A program made the position numbers and the translations under genes. DNA of 5,507 bases, from the NCBI GenBank assembly GCA_964487295.1, contig CAZAQL010000145.1, positions 1 to 5,507 on the forward strand, written 5' to 3'. The notes under the pieces were generated by a model. The model worked only from the letters and a program-made list of their open reading frames with translations. It was not told where the DNA came from and made no database searches. Shown one piece after another: positions 1-5,083 of this stretch; the first letter of the stretch is position 1, and each line of letters starts with the position of its first letter. The stretch is from JAPEKQ01 sp964487295. Lineage in GTDB: Bacteria; Joyebacterota; Joyebacteria; Joyebacterales; Joyebacteraceae.

Positions 1-500
1 CACCAGAACTGAGTGTTGTGGCAATTGGATCTGCGATGACGATGACGAGTACATCATGTTCTCCTACGCGCGGAACAGCTGCCATCGAAATCACCGTCGC
101 TACACGCTGTGCGGCTATCATCACGCCGAGGGGCATCCTGGAGACTGGAAGACCTGTCCACTCTGCAGGGATGCGTTCGAGACCGAGATGTACGTCTACT
201 ACGGCACCAACGAATACAACTTCGAGAAGCTCGAGAATCCGCCCGCGTTCGAACCGACGCGATGCGCGGAATGCAACGCGGTGATCAGTCTGAGCGAGGA
301 TTGCTACACACTGAAGCCGAGCGGAGACTATGTTTGCGAGAAGTGCATCCCGATGGTCATGCCTTCTCTAGCTGGCGACGGTTGATGCAGACTTGGCGCA
401 GCGCGCTAACTGGCGCTTGCAGCTGTCGGGCTTGTCTGTCACGCCGCCTGCTTGCGCACGCGGCGCGCCAGACTGGCGCCCGCAACTGAAGCGCGTTTCG
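1..500 (+). mobile_element. Integron gene cassette A (5' end outside window)
   Basis: The right part of a gene cassette carries the zinc-binding protein gene and closes with attC site 1. Recombination would cut between G500 and T501 in the R' box. The closing R'' box (404-410) reads CGCTAAC. By the rule seen in the other cassettes, the off-window start of this cassette should therefore begin TTAGCG. Confidence 0.8.
2..385 (+). CDS. Cys/His-rich zinc-binding protein, N terminus missing
   Basis: The reading frame is open to the left edge, so the gene starts outside the window; ATG at 56 is only an internal methionine. The visible part is 127 residues ending in TGA at 383-385. It contains clustered metal ligands in order: CCGNWIC near residues 5-11, a stretch with Cys-His ... 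His ... Cys ... His-His around residues 26-40, CPLC near 52-55, then a C-terminal ribbon with CAEC and CEKC separated by about 17 residues. The first group resembles a RING-like cross-brace and the second an ordinary four-cysteine zinc ribbon. The middle, between the two groups, is acidic and aromatic. I do not recognise a named family. Binding of protein or nucleic acid through zinc modules is an inference. The gene is the cargo of cassette A; its stop lies about 20 bases before the attC R'' box, which is typical of cassette genes. Confidence 0.75.
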   Translation, partial: TRTECCGNWICDDDDEYIMFSYARNSCHRNHRRYTLCGYHHAEGHPGDWKTCPLCRDAFETEMYVYYGTNEYNFEKLENPPAFEPTRCAECNAVISLSEDCYTLKPSGDYVCEKCIPMVMPSLAGDG

Positions 501-506
501 TTAGGT
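404..506 (+). repeat. attC recombination site 1 (type I, 103 bp)
   Basis: R'' is CGCTAAC (404-410) and R' is GTTAGGT (500-506). The inner left arm GCGCTTGCAGCTG pairs with the right arm CAACTGAAGCGC, leaving one unpaired G, the extrahelical base expected of an attC, and one wobble. The centre has a hairpin: GCCGC (443-447) with GCGGC (460-464), enclosing TGC/GCA. It is about 90% identical to site 3 by eye and has the same length. Confidence 0.92.
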
Positions 507-544
507 AGCTGCTGAGTTCCGGGACTCGGTCCACAGGCGCGCAC

Positions 545-550
545 AAGGAG
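545..550 (+). promoter_or_regulatory. Ribosome-binding site deciding a TTG start
   Basis: AAGGAG lies seven bases upstream of TTG at 558. No in-frame ATG or GTG is better placed for the DUF202 gene, so this Shine-Dalgarno match sets the start. Confidence 0.75.
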
Positions 551-557
551 CCTTCAC

Positions 558-818
558 TTGGTACGCAACATCCTGGCAGCAGATAGGACGAGGCTGGCGA
601 ACGAGCGCACGTTCCTTGCGTACATTCGAACAGCGCTCGCGCTCGTGGCCTCAGGACTGGGTCTACACTTCTTCTTCCCCTCGCGGGTTAGTCAAGTGGC
701 AGGTTGGGCGCTTGCCGCGCTGTCATTCAGTCTGATTCTGTGGGGTATCCGGAGGTACCGCACCGTGAGCCGGGACATCCGTGCAGCACTGGATGCAGAG
801 CGGGGACGTGGCGAGTGA
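558..818 (+). CDS. DUF202 (YidH-like) small membrane protein
   Basis: The 86-residue protein starts at TTG with AAGGAG seven bases upstream. The segment LANERTFLAYIRTAL (residues 13-27) is the hallmark of the DUF202 family (Pfam PF02656), which includes E. coli YidH and the membrane part of eukaryotic Vtc proteins. Two hydrophobic helices follow, about 25-40 and 46-63. A basic and then acidic C-terminal tail (residues 64-86) probably faces the cytoplasm. YidH has a third helix, so this is a short two-helix form. No biochemical role is established for the bacterial members, and none can be assigned here. It is the only gene of cassette B. I see no convincing promoter ahead of it, so it probably depends on read-through transcription. 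Confidence 0.85.
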   Translation: MVRNILAADRTRLANERTFLAYIRTALALVASGLGLHFFFPSRVSQVAGWALAALSFSLILWGIRRYRTVSRDIRAALDAERGRGE

Positions 819-850
819 GTTGCAATATGAGTGGGCCATCTGGGGCAGCT

Positions 851-1021
851 ACCTAACTGGCGTTTGCAGCTGTCGCGTCGCGCCGCCTAGTCGGTGACAG
901 TCTGCGAGATAGATGATGAGGGCGGCGGCGCTTGTCGGCAGTGTCACGCGCCGTGCATTCGGCCTTCGGCCGGCACGGCCCGCGCCACTACCTGGCGCAG
1001 CTGAAACGCGTTTCGTTAGGT
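851..1021 (+). repeat. attC recombination site 2 (type I, enlarged, 171 bp)
   Basis: R'' is ACCTAAC (851-857) and R' is GTTAGGT (1015-1021), perfectly complementary. The inner arms GCGTTTGCAGCTG and CAGCTGAAACGC pair perfectly apart from the single extrahelical G. The centre is about 70 bp longer than in sites 1 and 3 and unrelated to them. It contains a strong hairpin: GCCGTGC (950-956) with GCACGGC (973-979), a three-base bulge, and an inner CGGCC/GGCCG stem closing a TTC loop. Confidence 0.9.
950..979. repeat. Hairpin in the variable region of attC site 2
   Basis: A seven-pair stem (950-956 with 973-979) is followed by an unpaired ATT on the left and a five-pair inner stem (960-964 with 968-972) closing a TTC loop. 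The same geometry with different bases occurs in site 5, which suggests the fold is preserved. Confidence 0.75.
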
Positions 1022-1966
1022 GTGCCCGTTCAGAGAGGGGATTCCGATGAGACACCGATGCTTGGCAGCAGTCGCCAGCGCGATCCTCTTGTTCGCTTCC
1101 TGCGCAATCGCCTCGCCGCACAGCAGCCCGTATGTCGATGGGCGGGTGACGACTGACCCGAACGACTGGAAGCCTGACGAACTTCGATTCGAGGATCCAG
1201 ACAACGACTGCCGCTACTACGCAAGCGATGCCGACTTGGTCGATCTCTATGCTACGTGGGATGCCGACAGCCTCTATGTCGGGCTCACGACGGTCAATGG
1301 TCCGAGCAGTTACGGCAATGGGTATCTTCTCTACATCGATACCGATGCGCAGAACGGAATCACTGGTGCGACGGATATGCGTCAGGCGGACTTCTATGCT
1401 CGACAGATAACGTTCAGTACGATCGGTGTGGACATCGTGATGGGTGGTTGGAACCTGCCGCTGATCTTCGACATGAGATACTGCTCGAATCCGGAGTATA
1501 CAACCCCCGTGTCAGGCTACTTCTGCCGCAGCGGTTGGCCGAGTAGGCACGTGGAAGTCCGTGTGTCGTGGGATGCGCTGTACTCGCTTGGGCCGGGCCA
1601 GGTGCCCCCACACACCACACTGAGGTTCATCGCGGCGATTGTGGGGGGAGAGGGAACAGGTGCCTATGACGCTCTGCCGACATCTAGCACGGGCATCGAG
1701 TCAGACCCATCGACACCTTGGAACGCCCTCACGGACCTGGACTCGTACGTTGAAGTGCCGGTCGACACGGACGGCGACGGGATGCCAGACGCGACGTCAT
1801 CCCCTGTTGCACAGGCAAGCTGGGGGCGTATCAAGCACATGTTCGGCGAGTAGGGACATCGGCGGGCACACCTAACTGGCGTTTGCAGCTGTCGGGCTTG
1901 TCTGTCACGCCGGCTGCATGCGCACCCGGCGCGCCAGACTGACGCCCGCAGCTGAAACGCGATTCG
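1016..1966 (+). mobile_element. Integron gene cassette C (secreted protein)
   Basis: This 951-bp unit lies between the cut points of sites 2 and 3. Its first 14 bases counted from the R' guanine (1015-1028, GTTAGGTGTGCCCG) are the exact reverse complement of the 14 bases ending at its own R'' box (1863-1876). This is the longest such terminal match in the window. Confidence 0.9.
1047..1853 (+). CDS. Secreted beta-sandwich-like protein with Asp-rich calcium motif
   Basis: The 268-residue protein starts at ATG 1047, with a GAGAGGGG ribosome site (1033-1040) six bases upstream. An in-frame GTG at 1020 overlaps the attC R' box and lacks such a site. Residues 1-23 form a signal peptide with a likely cut after AIA (about residue 22). 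FASC at 16-19 is only a weak lipoprotein box. The body contains TWDADSLYVGL (70-80), YIDTD (96-100) and VEVRVSWDAL (169-178). This pattern resembles DOMON/CBM9-like or glucodextranase-like sandwich domains, several of which bind sugars or haem; ligand binding here is inference. A cluster DTDGDGMPD (240-248) resembles a thrombospondin type-3 or EF-hand calcium loop. The protein ends in a short tail, SWGRIKHMFGE. It is the sole gene of cassette C. Confidence 0.72.
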   Translation: MRHRCLAAVASAILLFASCAIASPHSSPYVDGRVTTDPNDWKPDELRFEDPDNDCRYYASDADLVDLYATWDADSLYVGLTTVNGPSSYGNGYLLYIDTDAQNGITGATDMRQADFYARQITFSTIGVDIVMGGWNLPLIFDMRYCSNPEYTTPVSGYFCRSGWPSRHVEVRVSWDALYSLGPGQVPPHTTLRFIAAIVGGEGTGAYDALPTSSTGIESDPSTPWNALTDLDSYVEVPVDTDGDGMPDATSSPVAQASWGRIKHMFGE

Positions 1967-1972
1967 TTAGGC
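1870..1972 (+). repeat. attC recombination site 3 (type I, 103 bp)
   Basis: R'' is ACCTAAC (1870-1876) and R' is GTTAGGC (1966-1972). The inner arms GCGTTTGCAGCTG and CAGCTGAAACGC pair with one extrahelical G. The central hairpin pairs GCCGG (1909-1913) with CCGGC (1926-1930) around TGC/GCA. Compared with site 1 the fifth pair is swapped from C-G to G-C, a compensatory change. Confidence 0.94.
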
Positions 1973-1980
1973 TGCTGGCA

Positions 1981-2304
1981 CTATCTGGCTGACTGAATGG
2001 ACCGCGCGAGCGACTTGCGGGTGGCGCCCAGCGCGATGAGCGATCGTACGAGGAGATCGATGGAGACAGACGGATCGCCAGCTTCCATCTTGGCGACGCG
2101 GGACTGACTCGACCCGATCTTCTTGGCGAGCTGAACCTGGGTGACCTTGTTCTTCTGGCGCCGTTCGCGCAGCGCTCTGCTGAGAGCGAGCTTGAGTTCG
2201 ACGTAGGCGGCTTCCTCGTCGGTGAGCCCGAGGAGTTCCTGAACGGACCCGATCTTCCAGCCGCCGCGCTCGAGGTTTTTCTTGCTCTTCTTTGTGGGGC
2301 TCAT
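1981..2304 (-). CDS. higA: HigA-like Xre-family antitoxin
   Basis: The 107-residue protein has a helix-turn-helix around residues 54-76 (VTQVQLAKKIGSSQSRVAKME). This is the HTH_3/Xre fold used by antitoxins of the RelE/HigB (Gp49-like) class. It would bind and neutralise the toxin encoded just upstream, and it would repress their shared promoter. The N terminus is lysine-rich. ATG at 2304 follows AGAGGA (2312-2317) by seven bases. It begins 11 bases after the toxin stop, so the two are co-transcribed in the toxin-first order typical of higBA. The gene runs against the cassette array, and its stop lies only eight bases from attC site 3. The gene symbol denotes family resemblance only. Confidence 0.88.
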   Translation of the reverse strand: MSPTKKSKKNLERGGWKIGSVQELLGLTDEEAAYVELKLALSRALRERRQKNKVTQVQLAKKIGSSQSRVAKMEAGDPSVSIDLLVRSLIALGATRKSLARSIQSAR

Positions 2305-2311
2305 GGTCGTG

Positions 2312-2317
2312 TCCTCT
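2312..2317 (-). promoter_or_regulatory. Antitoxin ribosome-binding site
   Basis: AGAGGA on the minus strand lies seven bases before the antitoxin ATG and overlaps the toxin stop codon. It suggests the antitoxin has its own efficient translation start, whereas the toxin has no ribosome site at all. Confidence 0.65.
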
Positions 2318-2648
2318 ACTTCTGGTCGTAGGCCTTGAGACGTCTCTTGCAGGTATCGATGACACGCTTGGGTGTGGCAGCCGACTTCTTCTTGAACACG
2401 TCGACGACGAGAATGGCCTCTTCGTCAACTCGGTAGATGATCCGCCAGCTCGTGTCGCCGTCTCTGACTCGCAGTTCGTGACACCTGGAACCGATGTCGG
2501 GCATAGGCCGGGAGAGGGGCATACTCAGGCTGACGCCTTCCTGGACGAGCCCGATCATGTAACCGACCTGCACCCTCGCTGCTGAGGACATCGGAGGGGA
2601 CTTGAGTTCCCCGTGGACCCAAAGGACTGGTTTACGGTCGGCTGTCAT
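2316..2648 (-). CDS. higB: HigB/RelE-like toxin (Gp49 family)
   Basis: The 110-residue protein beginning MTADRKPVLWVHGELKSPP closely fits the phage Gp49-like (DUF891) branch of RelE/ParE-type toxins. Conserved stretches are SRPMP, CHELRV, WRIIYRVD and the final KRVIDTCKRRLKAY. Members of this superfamily generally cleave mRNA at the ribosome; that activity is inferred from the family. A longer in-frame start at 2753 is rejected because it would run through the promoter and operator and adds residues unlike the family. With ATG at 2648 the predicted transcription start falls on the A of the start codon, so the mRNA appears leaderless. The gene is followed after 11 bases by the antitoxin. It lies in reverse orientation, a known arrangement for toxin-antitoxin cassettes with their own promoter. 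Confidence 0.88.
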   Translation of the reverse strand: MTADRKPVLWVHGELKSPPMSSAARVQVGYMIGLVQEGVSLSMPLSRPMPDIGSRCHELRVRDGDTSWRIIYRVDEEAILVVDVFKKKSAATPKRVIDTCKRRLKAYDQK

Positions 2649-2654
2649 GGTATC

Positions 2655-2683
2655 AGTATATGTCGGTACTGACATACTGTCAA
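2655..2683 (-). promoter_or_regulatory. Near-consensus sigma-70 promoter for the toxin-antitoxin operon
   Basis: On the minus strand the -35 is TTGACA (2683-2678, consensus), the spacer is exactly 17 bases, and the -10 is TATACT (2660-2655, five of six). Six bases separate the -10 from the toxin ATG, placing transcription start at or next to the initiation codon. Confidence 0.85.
2660..2675. promoter_or_regulatory. Probable antitoxin operator (inverted repeat)
   Basis: ATGTCGGTACTGACAT is a 16-bp palindrome centred on GTAC with seven of eight pairs matching. It lies between the -35 and -10 of the toxin-antitoxin promoter. This is where an Xre antitoxin would be expected to block RNA polymerase. 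It also lies 43 bases upstream of the serpin ATG and could affect that gene. Confidence 0.7.
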
Positions 2684-2718
2684 GCACGATGTGTGCCCGA
2701 GCTCGAGGAGGAAGGACC

Positions 2719-3945
2719 ATGCTTGTACGGGTACTAGCGTGCATCCTCGCCACTACGCTGCTCTCTTCGGCGGCTTGGGCTGAAGTTCCTCACAGCAATG
2801 CACTCAGGCCGTCCGTCGCGCTCGTGGAGGGCAACACGGAGTTCGCCGTTGAGCTCTACAAGCGTGTAGCGCGGCACCACACCAACGCTGTCGTCTCTCC
2901 TCTGAGCGTGTCAACGGCGAGCGGGATGTTGTACGCGGGAGCGAGAGGCAGCACGAGTGAGGAGATTGCCGATGCTCTGAATTTCAGGCTGCCGGAGGTG
3001 GAGCTCCACCCCGCGTTCGGGAGTCTCCTCGACGAACTGAAGACCCGAGTCGAGCCCTGGGCGAGCCTGGTCATCGCGAACGGACTGTGGGTCGATGACG
3101 AGTGTTCTCTTCTCCCCACATACAGCGACGTTCTCACACACAACTACGGGGCCACGGCGAAGCCAGTCGACTTCGGAGGGGCACCCGTAGAGGCCGCGCA
3201 GTCGATTAACGAGTGGGTTTCCGACGAAACACAGGGCAAGATCACTTCTCTGGTCTCGCCCAGCATGTTCCGCGATCTCACGAGAGTGACACTTGTGAGC
3301 ACCGTCTACTTCTTGGCGGCCTGGCAGCACGGCTTCGATGCCAACGAGACGCGCGACGAGTTCTTTCAGCTCGTTGATGGCAGCACCGTGCCGGTTCCAA
3401 TGATGCACCGTTCGAGCGTGCTGCCCTACTACGAAGACGACTCAGTCCAGGTGCTTGAGCTTCCGTATCAGGGGAGTGGGCTCTCCATGCTGGTCTTGTT
3501 GCCTGGAGCTCACGTCGGTCTGGAGGCCCTGGAAGAGGGACTGTCTCCGGAATCTCTGTCGGAGTGGTTCGGCGCTCTCGACCGGCGCGGAGTCAATGCG
3601 GCAATCCCCAGGTTCCACAGCTCCAGCCGCATCGATCTGATTCCCATCCTCACTGATCTTGGGATGAACCGGGCCTTCCGGTTCGGGGAGGCTGACCTGA
3701 CGGGGATTTGCGCGGATCCACAGTTGTTCGTCGAGCGCGCGGATCACCTGGTTACGTTGGGTCTCACGGAACGTGGAACAGAAGCCGCGGCAGCCACTGT
3801 CTACGTGATCACAGCGAGTTCGGTGGCTGAGCCCGACGAGGAGACTGAGTTTCGTGCCGATCGCCCGTTTATGTACGTCGTCCGGGACATGAAGCGCGGG
3901 ACCATTCTGTTCATGGGTCGAGTGACGGACCCGAAGAGACAATGA
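2719..3945 (+). CDS. Secreted serpin (inhibitory-type serine/cysteine protease inhibitor)
   Basis: The 408-residue protein starts at ATG 2719 with a full AGGAGG seven bases upstream (2706-2711). The earlier in-frame start at 2602 overlaps the toxin gene and promoter and would bury the signal peptide. Residues 1-21 form a signal peptide ending AWA. The body shows serpin landmarks: FAVELYKRV, a VVSPLSVSTASGMLYAGARG stretch, VYFLAAWQHGF, VPMMHR, and the serpin signature FRADRPFMYVV (378-388) with LFMGRVTDP at the end. The hinge of the reactive loop, RGTEAAAAT (352-360), has the small-residue run required for loop insertion, so an inhibitory serpin is predicted. Counting from the hinge places P1-P1' at about Ser367-Ser368, within ITASSVAE, suggesting a protease that prefers small residues. 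The loop is about three residues longer than in alpha-1-antitrypsin, so P1 is uncertain. It shares cassette D with a divergent toxin-antitoxin operon. Confidence 0.95.
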   Translation: MLVRVLACILATTLLSSAAWAEVPHSNALRPSVALVEGNTEFAVELYKRVARHHTNAVVSPLSVSTASGMLYAGARGSTSEEIADALNFRLPEVELHPAFGSLLDELKTRVEPWASLVIANGLWVDDECSLLPTYSDVLTHNYGATAKPVDFGGAPVEAAQSINEWVSDETQGKITSLVSPSMFRDLTRVTLVSTVYFLAAWQHGFDANETRDEFFQLVDGSTVPVPMMHRSSVLPYYEDDSVQVLELPYQGSGLSMLVLLPGAHVGLEALEEGLSPESLSEWFGALDRRGVNAAIPRFHSSSRIDLIPILTDLGMNRAFRFGEADLTGICADPQLFVERADHLVTLGLTERGTEAAAATVYVITASSVAEPDEETEFRADRPFMYVVRDMKRGTILFMGRVTDPKRQ

Positions 3946-3976
3946 CCGAGTGTGGCCGGACGTGGTGTGTTGCGCA

Positions 3977-4078
3977 GTCGAACTAGCGAATGCACCCGAC
4001 TGGCTGGCCTGTCACGCCGGCTTCTTGCGCACACCCCGCGCCACCCTACGCCCGCGGCTGATACGCGATTCGTTATGC
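3977..4078 (+). repeat. attC recombination site 4 (type II, 102 bp, degenerate)
   Basis: R'' is GTCGAAC (3977-3983) and R' is GTTATGC (4072-4078). The inner arms, GCGAATGCACCCG on the left and GCGGCTGATACGC on the right, pair with one extrahelical G and two mismatches. The right end CGCGATTCGTT is identical to that of sites 3 and 5. The left side begins TAGCG, as in sites 5 and 6, not TGGCG as in sites 1-3. The atypical R'' makes it the most divergent site here. Confidence 0.85.
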
Positions 4079-4084
4079 CGCCTG

Positions 4085-4093
4085 TGCTATGAT
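4085..4093 (+). promoter_or_regulatory. Possible extended -10 promoter of cassette E
   Basis: TGCTATGAT matches the extended -10 pattern TGnTATAAT at all but one base. It lies just inside the cassette, seven bases after the R' box and 44 bases before the NTase ATG. There is no good -35, because the expected position falls in the attC arm. If active, the cassette would carry its own promoter. Confidence 0.4.
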
Positions 4094-4137
4094 GTGCGTG
4101 GTTCAGTAGTTCGAACGAGCCCCTCGAGGATTGTGGC

Positions 4138-4686
4138 ATGAATGAACAGCTCGAGTTCCTCAGGCTCATCGCATCTCGCCTCGACGCCGCGGGCATTCCC
4201 TACATGCTGACAGGTTCGATGGCGATGTCCGTCTATGTGGCGCCGCGGATGACGCGGGACCTGGACTTCGTCGTCGAGTGCAAGGCCGACGACGCCCAGC
4301 GGTTTGTCGAGCTCTTCTCTCCGGACTGCTATGTGGACTCCGCGGCGGTCCGCGAGGCCATCAGGGAGCGCAGGTCGTTCAACATCATCCACAACGAGTG
4401 GATTGCGAAGGCCGACTTCATCGTGCGGAAGGACAGCGACTACAGGCGGACGGAGTTCGGGCGTCGTCGCAGCGTGGACATGGGCGGCTGGAGCATCCAG
4501 GTGGCTACCGCTGAGGACCTGCTCCTCACGAAGCTGCAGTGGTGGAAGGATGGTTCGTCTGAACTCCATCACCGTGACGCGGCGCTACTGGCCTCCCAGG
4601 CATCAGATCTGGACTGGGACTACGTGCGTTCATGGGCGGACAAGCTCGGTCTAGCTGCGGCACTGGCGGAGGTAGGGCCACGATGA
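4138..4686 (+). CDS. Nucleotidyltransferase-fold protein (AbiEii/MNT-like, possible toxin)
   Basis: The 182-residue protein starts at ATG 4138, with GAGGA (4126-4130) seven bases upstream. The catalytic signature of the polymerase-beta nucleotidyltransferase superfamily is present: GS at 26-27, then TRDLDFVV with Asp41 and Asp43. A likely third carboxylate is Asp93 in KADFIV. The stretch ATAEDLLLTKLQWWKDG (123-139) matches the C-terminal region common in AbiEii-like and related NTases. Such proteins transfer nucleotides to RNA, tRNA or proteins; several are toxins or abortive-infection factors. The substrate here is unknown. Its stop overlaps the start of the next gene (ATGA, 4683-4686), so the two are translationally coupled and probably work as a pair. 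A stand-alone antibiotic-modifying NTase is possible but less likely. Confidence 0.82.
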   Translation: MNEQLEFLRLIASRLDAAGIPYMLTGSMAMSVYVAPRMTRDLDFVVECKADDAQRFVELFSPDCYVDSAAVREAIRERRSFNIIHNEWIAKADFIVRKDSDYRRTEFGRRRSVDMGGWSIQVATAEDLLLTKLQWWKDGSSELHHRDAALLASQASDLDWDYVRSWADKLGLAAALAEVGPR

Positions 4687-4934
4687 CCGATACACCGCAA
4701 GCAGTCGCCGACCGATACACACGGGCGCTTCTCTCCGTGCCTGCCGCCCGGCGCATAGAGATGGCGTGTTCGATGTTCGGTGCAGCGAAAGCCATGGCCT
4801 TGGCGGGCCTTCGGATCGCGCCGCTCCAACAGCCCGCTGGCGAGCGTGCGGCTCTGTTCCTGCGCATCTATGGAGCTGATCTTCCAGAGGACGTCCGACG
4901 CTCTGTCGTGGCTCATCTGGAACGGGCGGCATAA
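4683..4934 (+). CDS. Small alpha-helical partner of the nucleotidyltransferase (possible antitoxin)
   Basis: The 83-residue protein begins at ATG 4683, overlapping the NTase stop by ATGA. An earlier in-frame start at 4632 would extend far into the NTase gene and is less likely. The sequence looks helical, with no membrane segment or signal peptide. A conserved-looking core is RRIEMACSMFGAAKAMALAGLR (about residues 23-44), followed by RAALFLRIYGADLP (55-68). I have seen similar short proteins next to NTase genes but cannot give a family name. By position and size it could be an antitoxin or regulatory partner; this is inference. Its TAA stop (4932-4934) lies inside the R'' box of attC site 5, so the gene fills the cassette to the recombination site. 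Confidence 0.7.
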   Translation: MTDTPQAVADRYTRALLSVPAARRIEMACSMFGAAKAMALAGLRIAPLQQPAGERAALFLRIYGADLPEDVRRSVVAHLERAA

Positions 4935-5040
4935 CTAGCGCATGCAGCCGCCATCACGGCGCTGTCACTCGCCTTGCACACGCCTTCGGCGGCAAGGCTC
5001 GCGCCATCGCCAGCTGCGGCTGATGCGCGATTCGTTAGAC
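4929..5040 (+). repeat. attC recombination site 5 (type II, 112 bp)
   Basis: R'' is GCATAAC (4929-4935) and R' is GTTAGAC (5034-5040). The inner arms GCGCATGCAGCCGC and GCGGCTGATGCGC pair perfectly with one extrahelical G. The centre holds a hairpin: GCCTTGC (4971-4977) with GCAAGGC (4992-4998), a three-base ACA bulge, and an inner CGCC/GGCG stem closing TTC. This is the same architecture as in site 2. Confidence 0.94.
4971..4998. repeat. Hairpin in the variable region of attC site 5
   Basis: A seven-pair stem, a three-base left bulge, a four-pair inner stem and a TTC loop repeat the layout of the site 2 hairpin. The T-A pair here replaces a G-C pair there, and the bulge sequence differs. 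Confidence 0.75.
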
Positions 5041-5083
5041 GCACGCGCACGTGAGTCACTGAGACGGAAGTGGGTGGAGGCAA

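Larger units (their letters stand above)
501..1015 (+). mobile_element. Integron gene cassette B (DUF202 protein)
   Basis: This 515-bp unit runs between the predicted cut points in the R' boxes of sites 1 and 2. Its first bases (GTTAGGTAGCTGC with the preceding G, 500-512) are the exact reverse complement of the 13 bases ending at its own R'' box (845-857). That identity marks the two ends as having been joined in a circular cassette. Confidence 0.88.
1967..4072 (+). mobile_element. Integron gene cassette D (toxin-antitoxin plus serpin)
   Basis: This is a 2106-bp unit with three genes and no internal attC between 1972 and 3977. Its start, GTTAGGCTGC (1966-1975), and its closing R'' region, GCAGTCGAAC (3974-3983), are complementary at 8 of 10 positions. 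That is weaker than in the other cassettes but supports a single unit, possibly an old fusion of two cassettes. Confidence 0.7.
4073..5034 (+). mobile_element. Integron gene cassette E (nucleotidyltransferase and partner)
   Basis: This 962-bp two-gene cassette lies between the cut points of sites 4 and 5. Its first 11 bases from the R' guanine (4072-4082, GTTATGCCGCC) are the exact reverse complement of the bases ending at its own R'' box (4925-4935). The unusual GTTATGC/GCATAAC pair occurs only at these two ends. Confidence 0.9.

Noticed and set aside
1062..1106. Lipoprotein signal (FASC) in the cassette C protein
   Set aside because: The -3 residue is Phe rather than Leu and a good signal peptidase I site (AIA) follows directly, so ordinary secretion is preferred, though not proven.
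849..1204. Several open frames on both strands across attC site 2 and the start of cassette C (849-1121 minus, 932-1156 plus, 1016-1204 minus)
   Set aside because: They run through the recombination site and its hairpin, have biased arginine-rich compositions and no ribosome sites, and conflict with the well-supported secreted protein gene.
2602..2718. N-terminal extension of the serpin to an ATG at 2602
   Set aside because: It would overlap the toxin gene and place the signal peptide internally. ATG 2719 has a full Shine-Dalgarno sequence.
2649..2753. N-terminal extension of the toxin gene to an ATG at 2753
   Set aside because: It would translate through the consensus promoter and operator and across the serpin start. 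The family resemblance begins at MTADRKPVLWVHG.
2911..3942. Long minus-strand open frames inside the serpin gene
   Set aside because: They are antisense shadows of a GC-rich gene with clear serpin motifs. Their translations look like no known protein.
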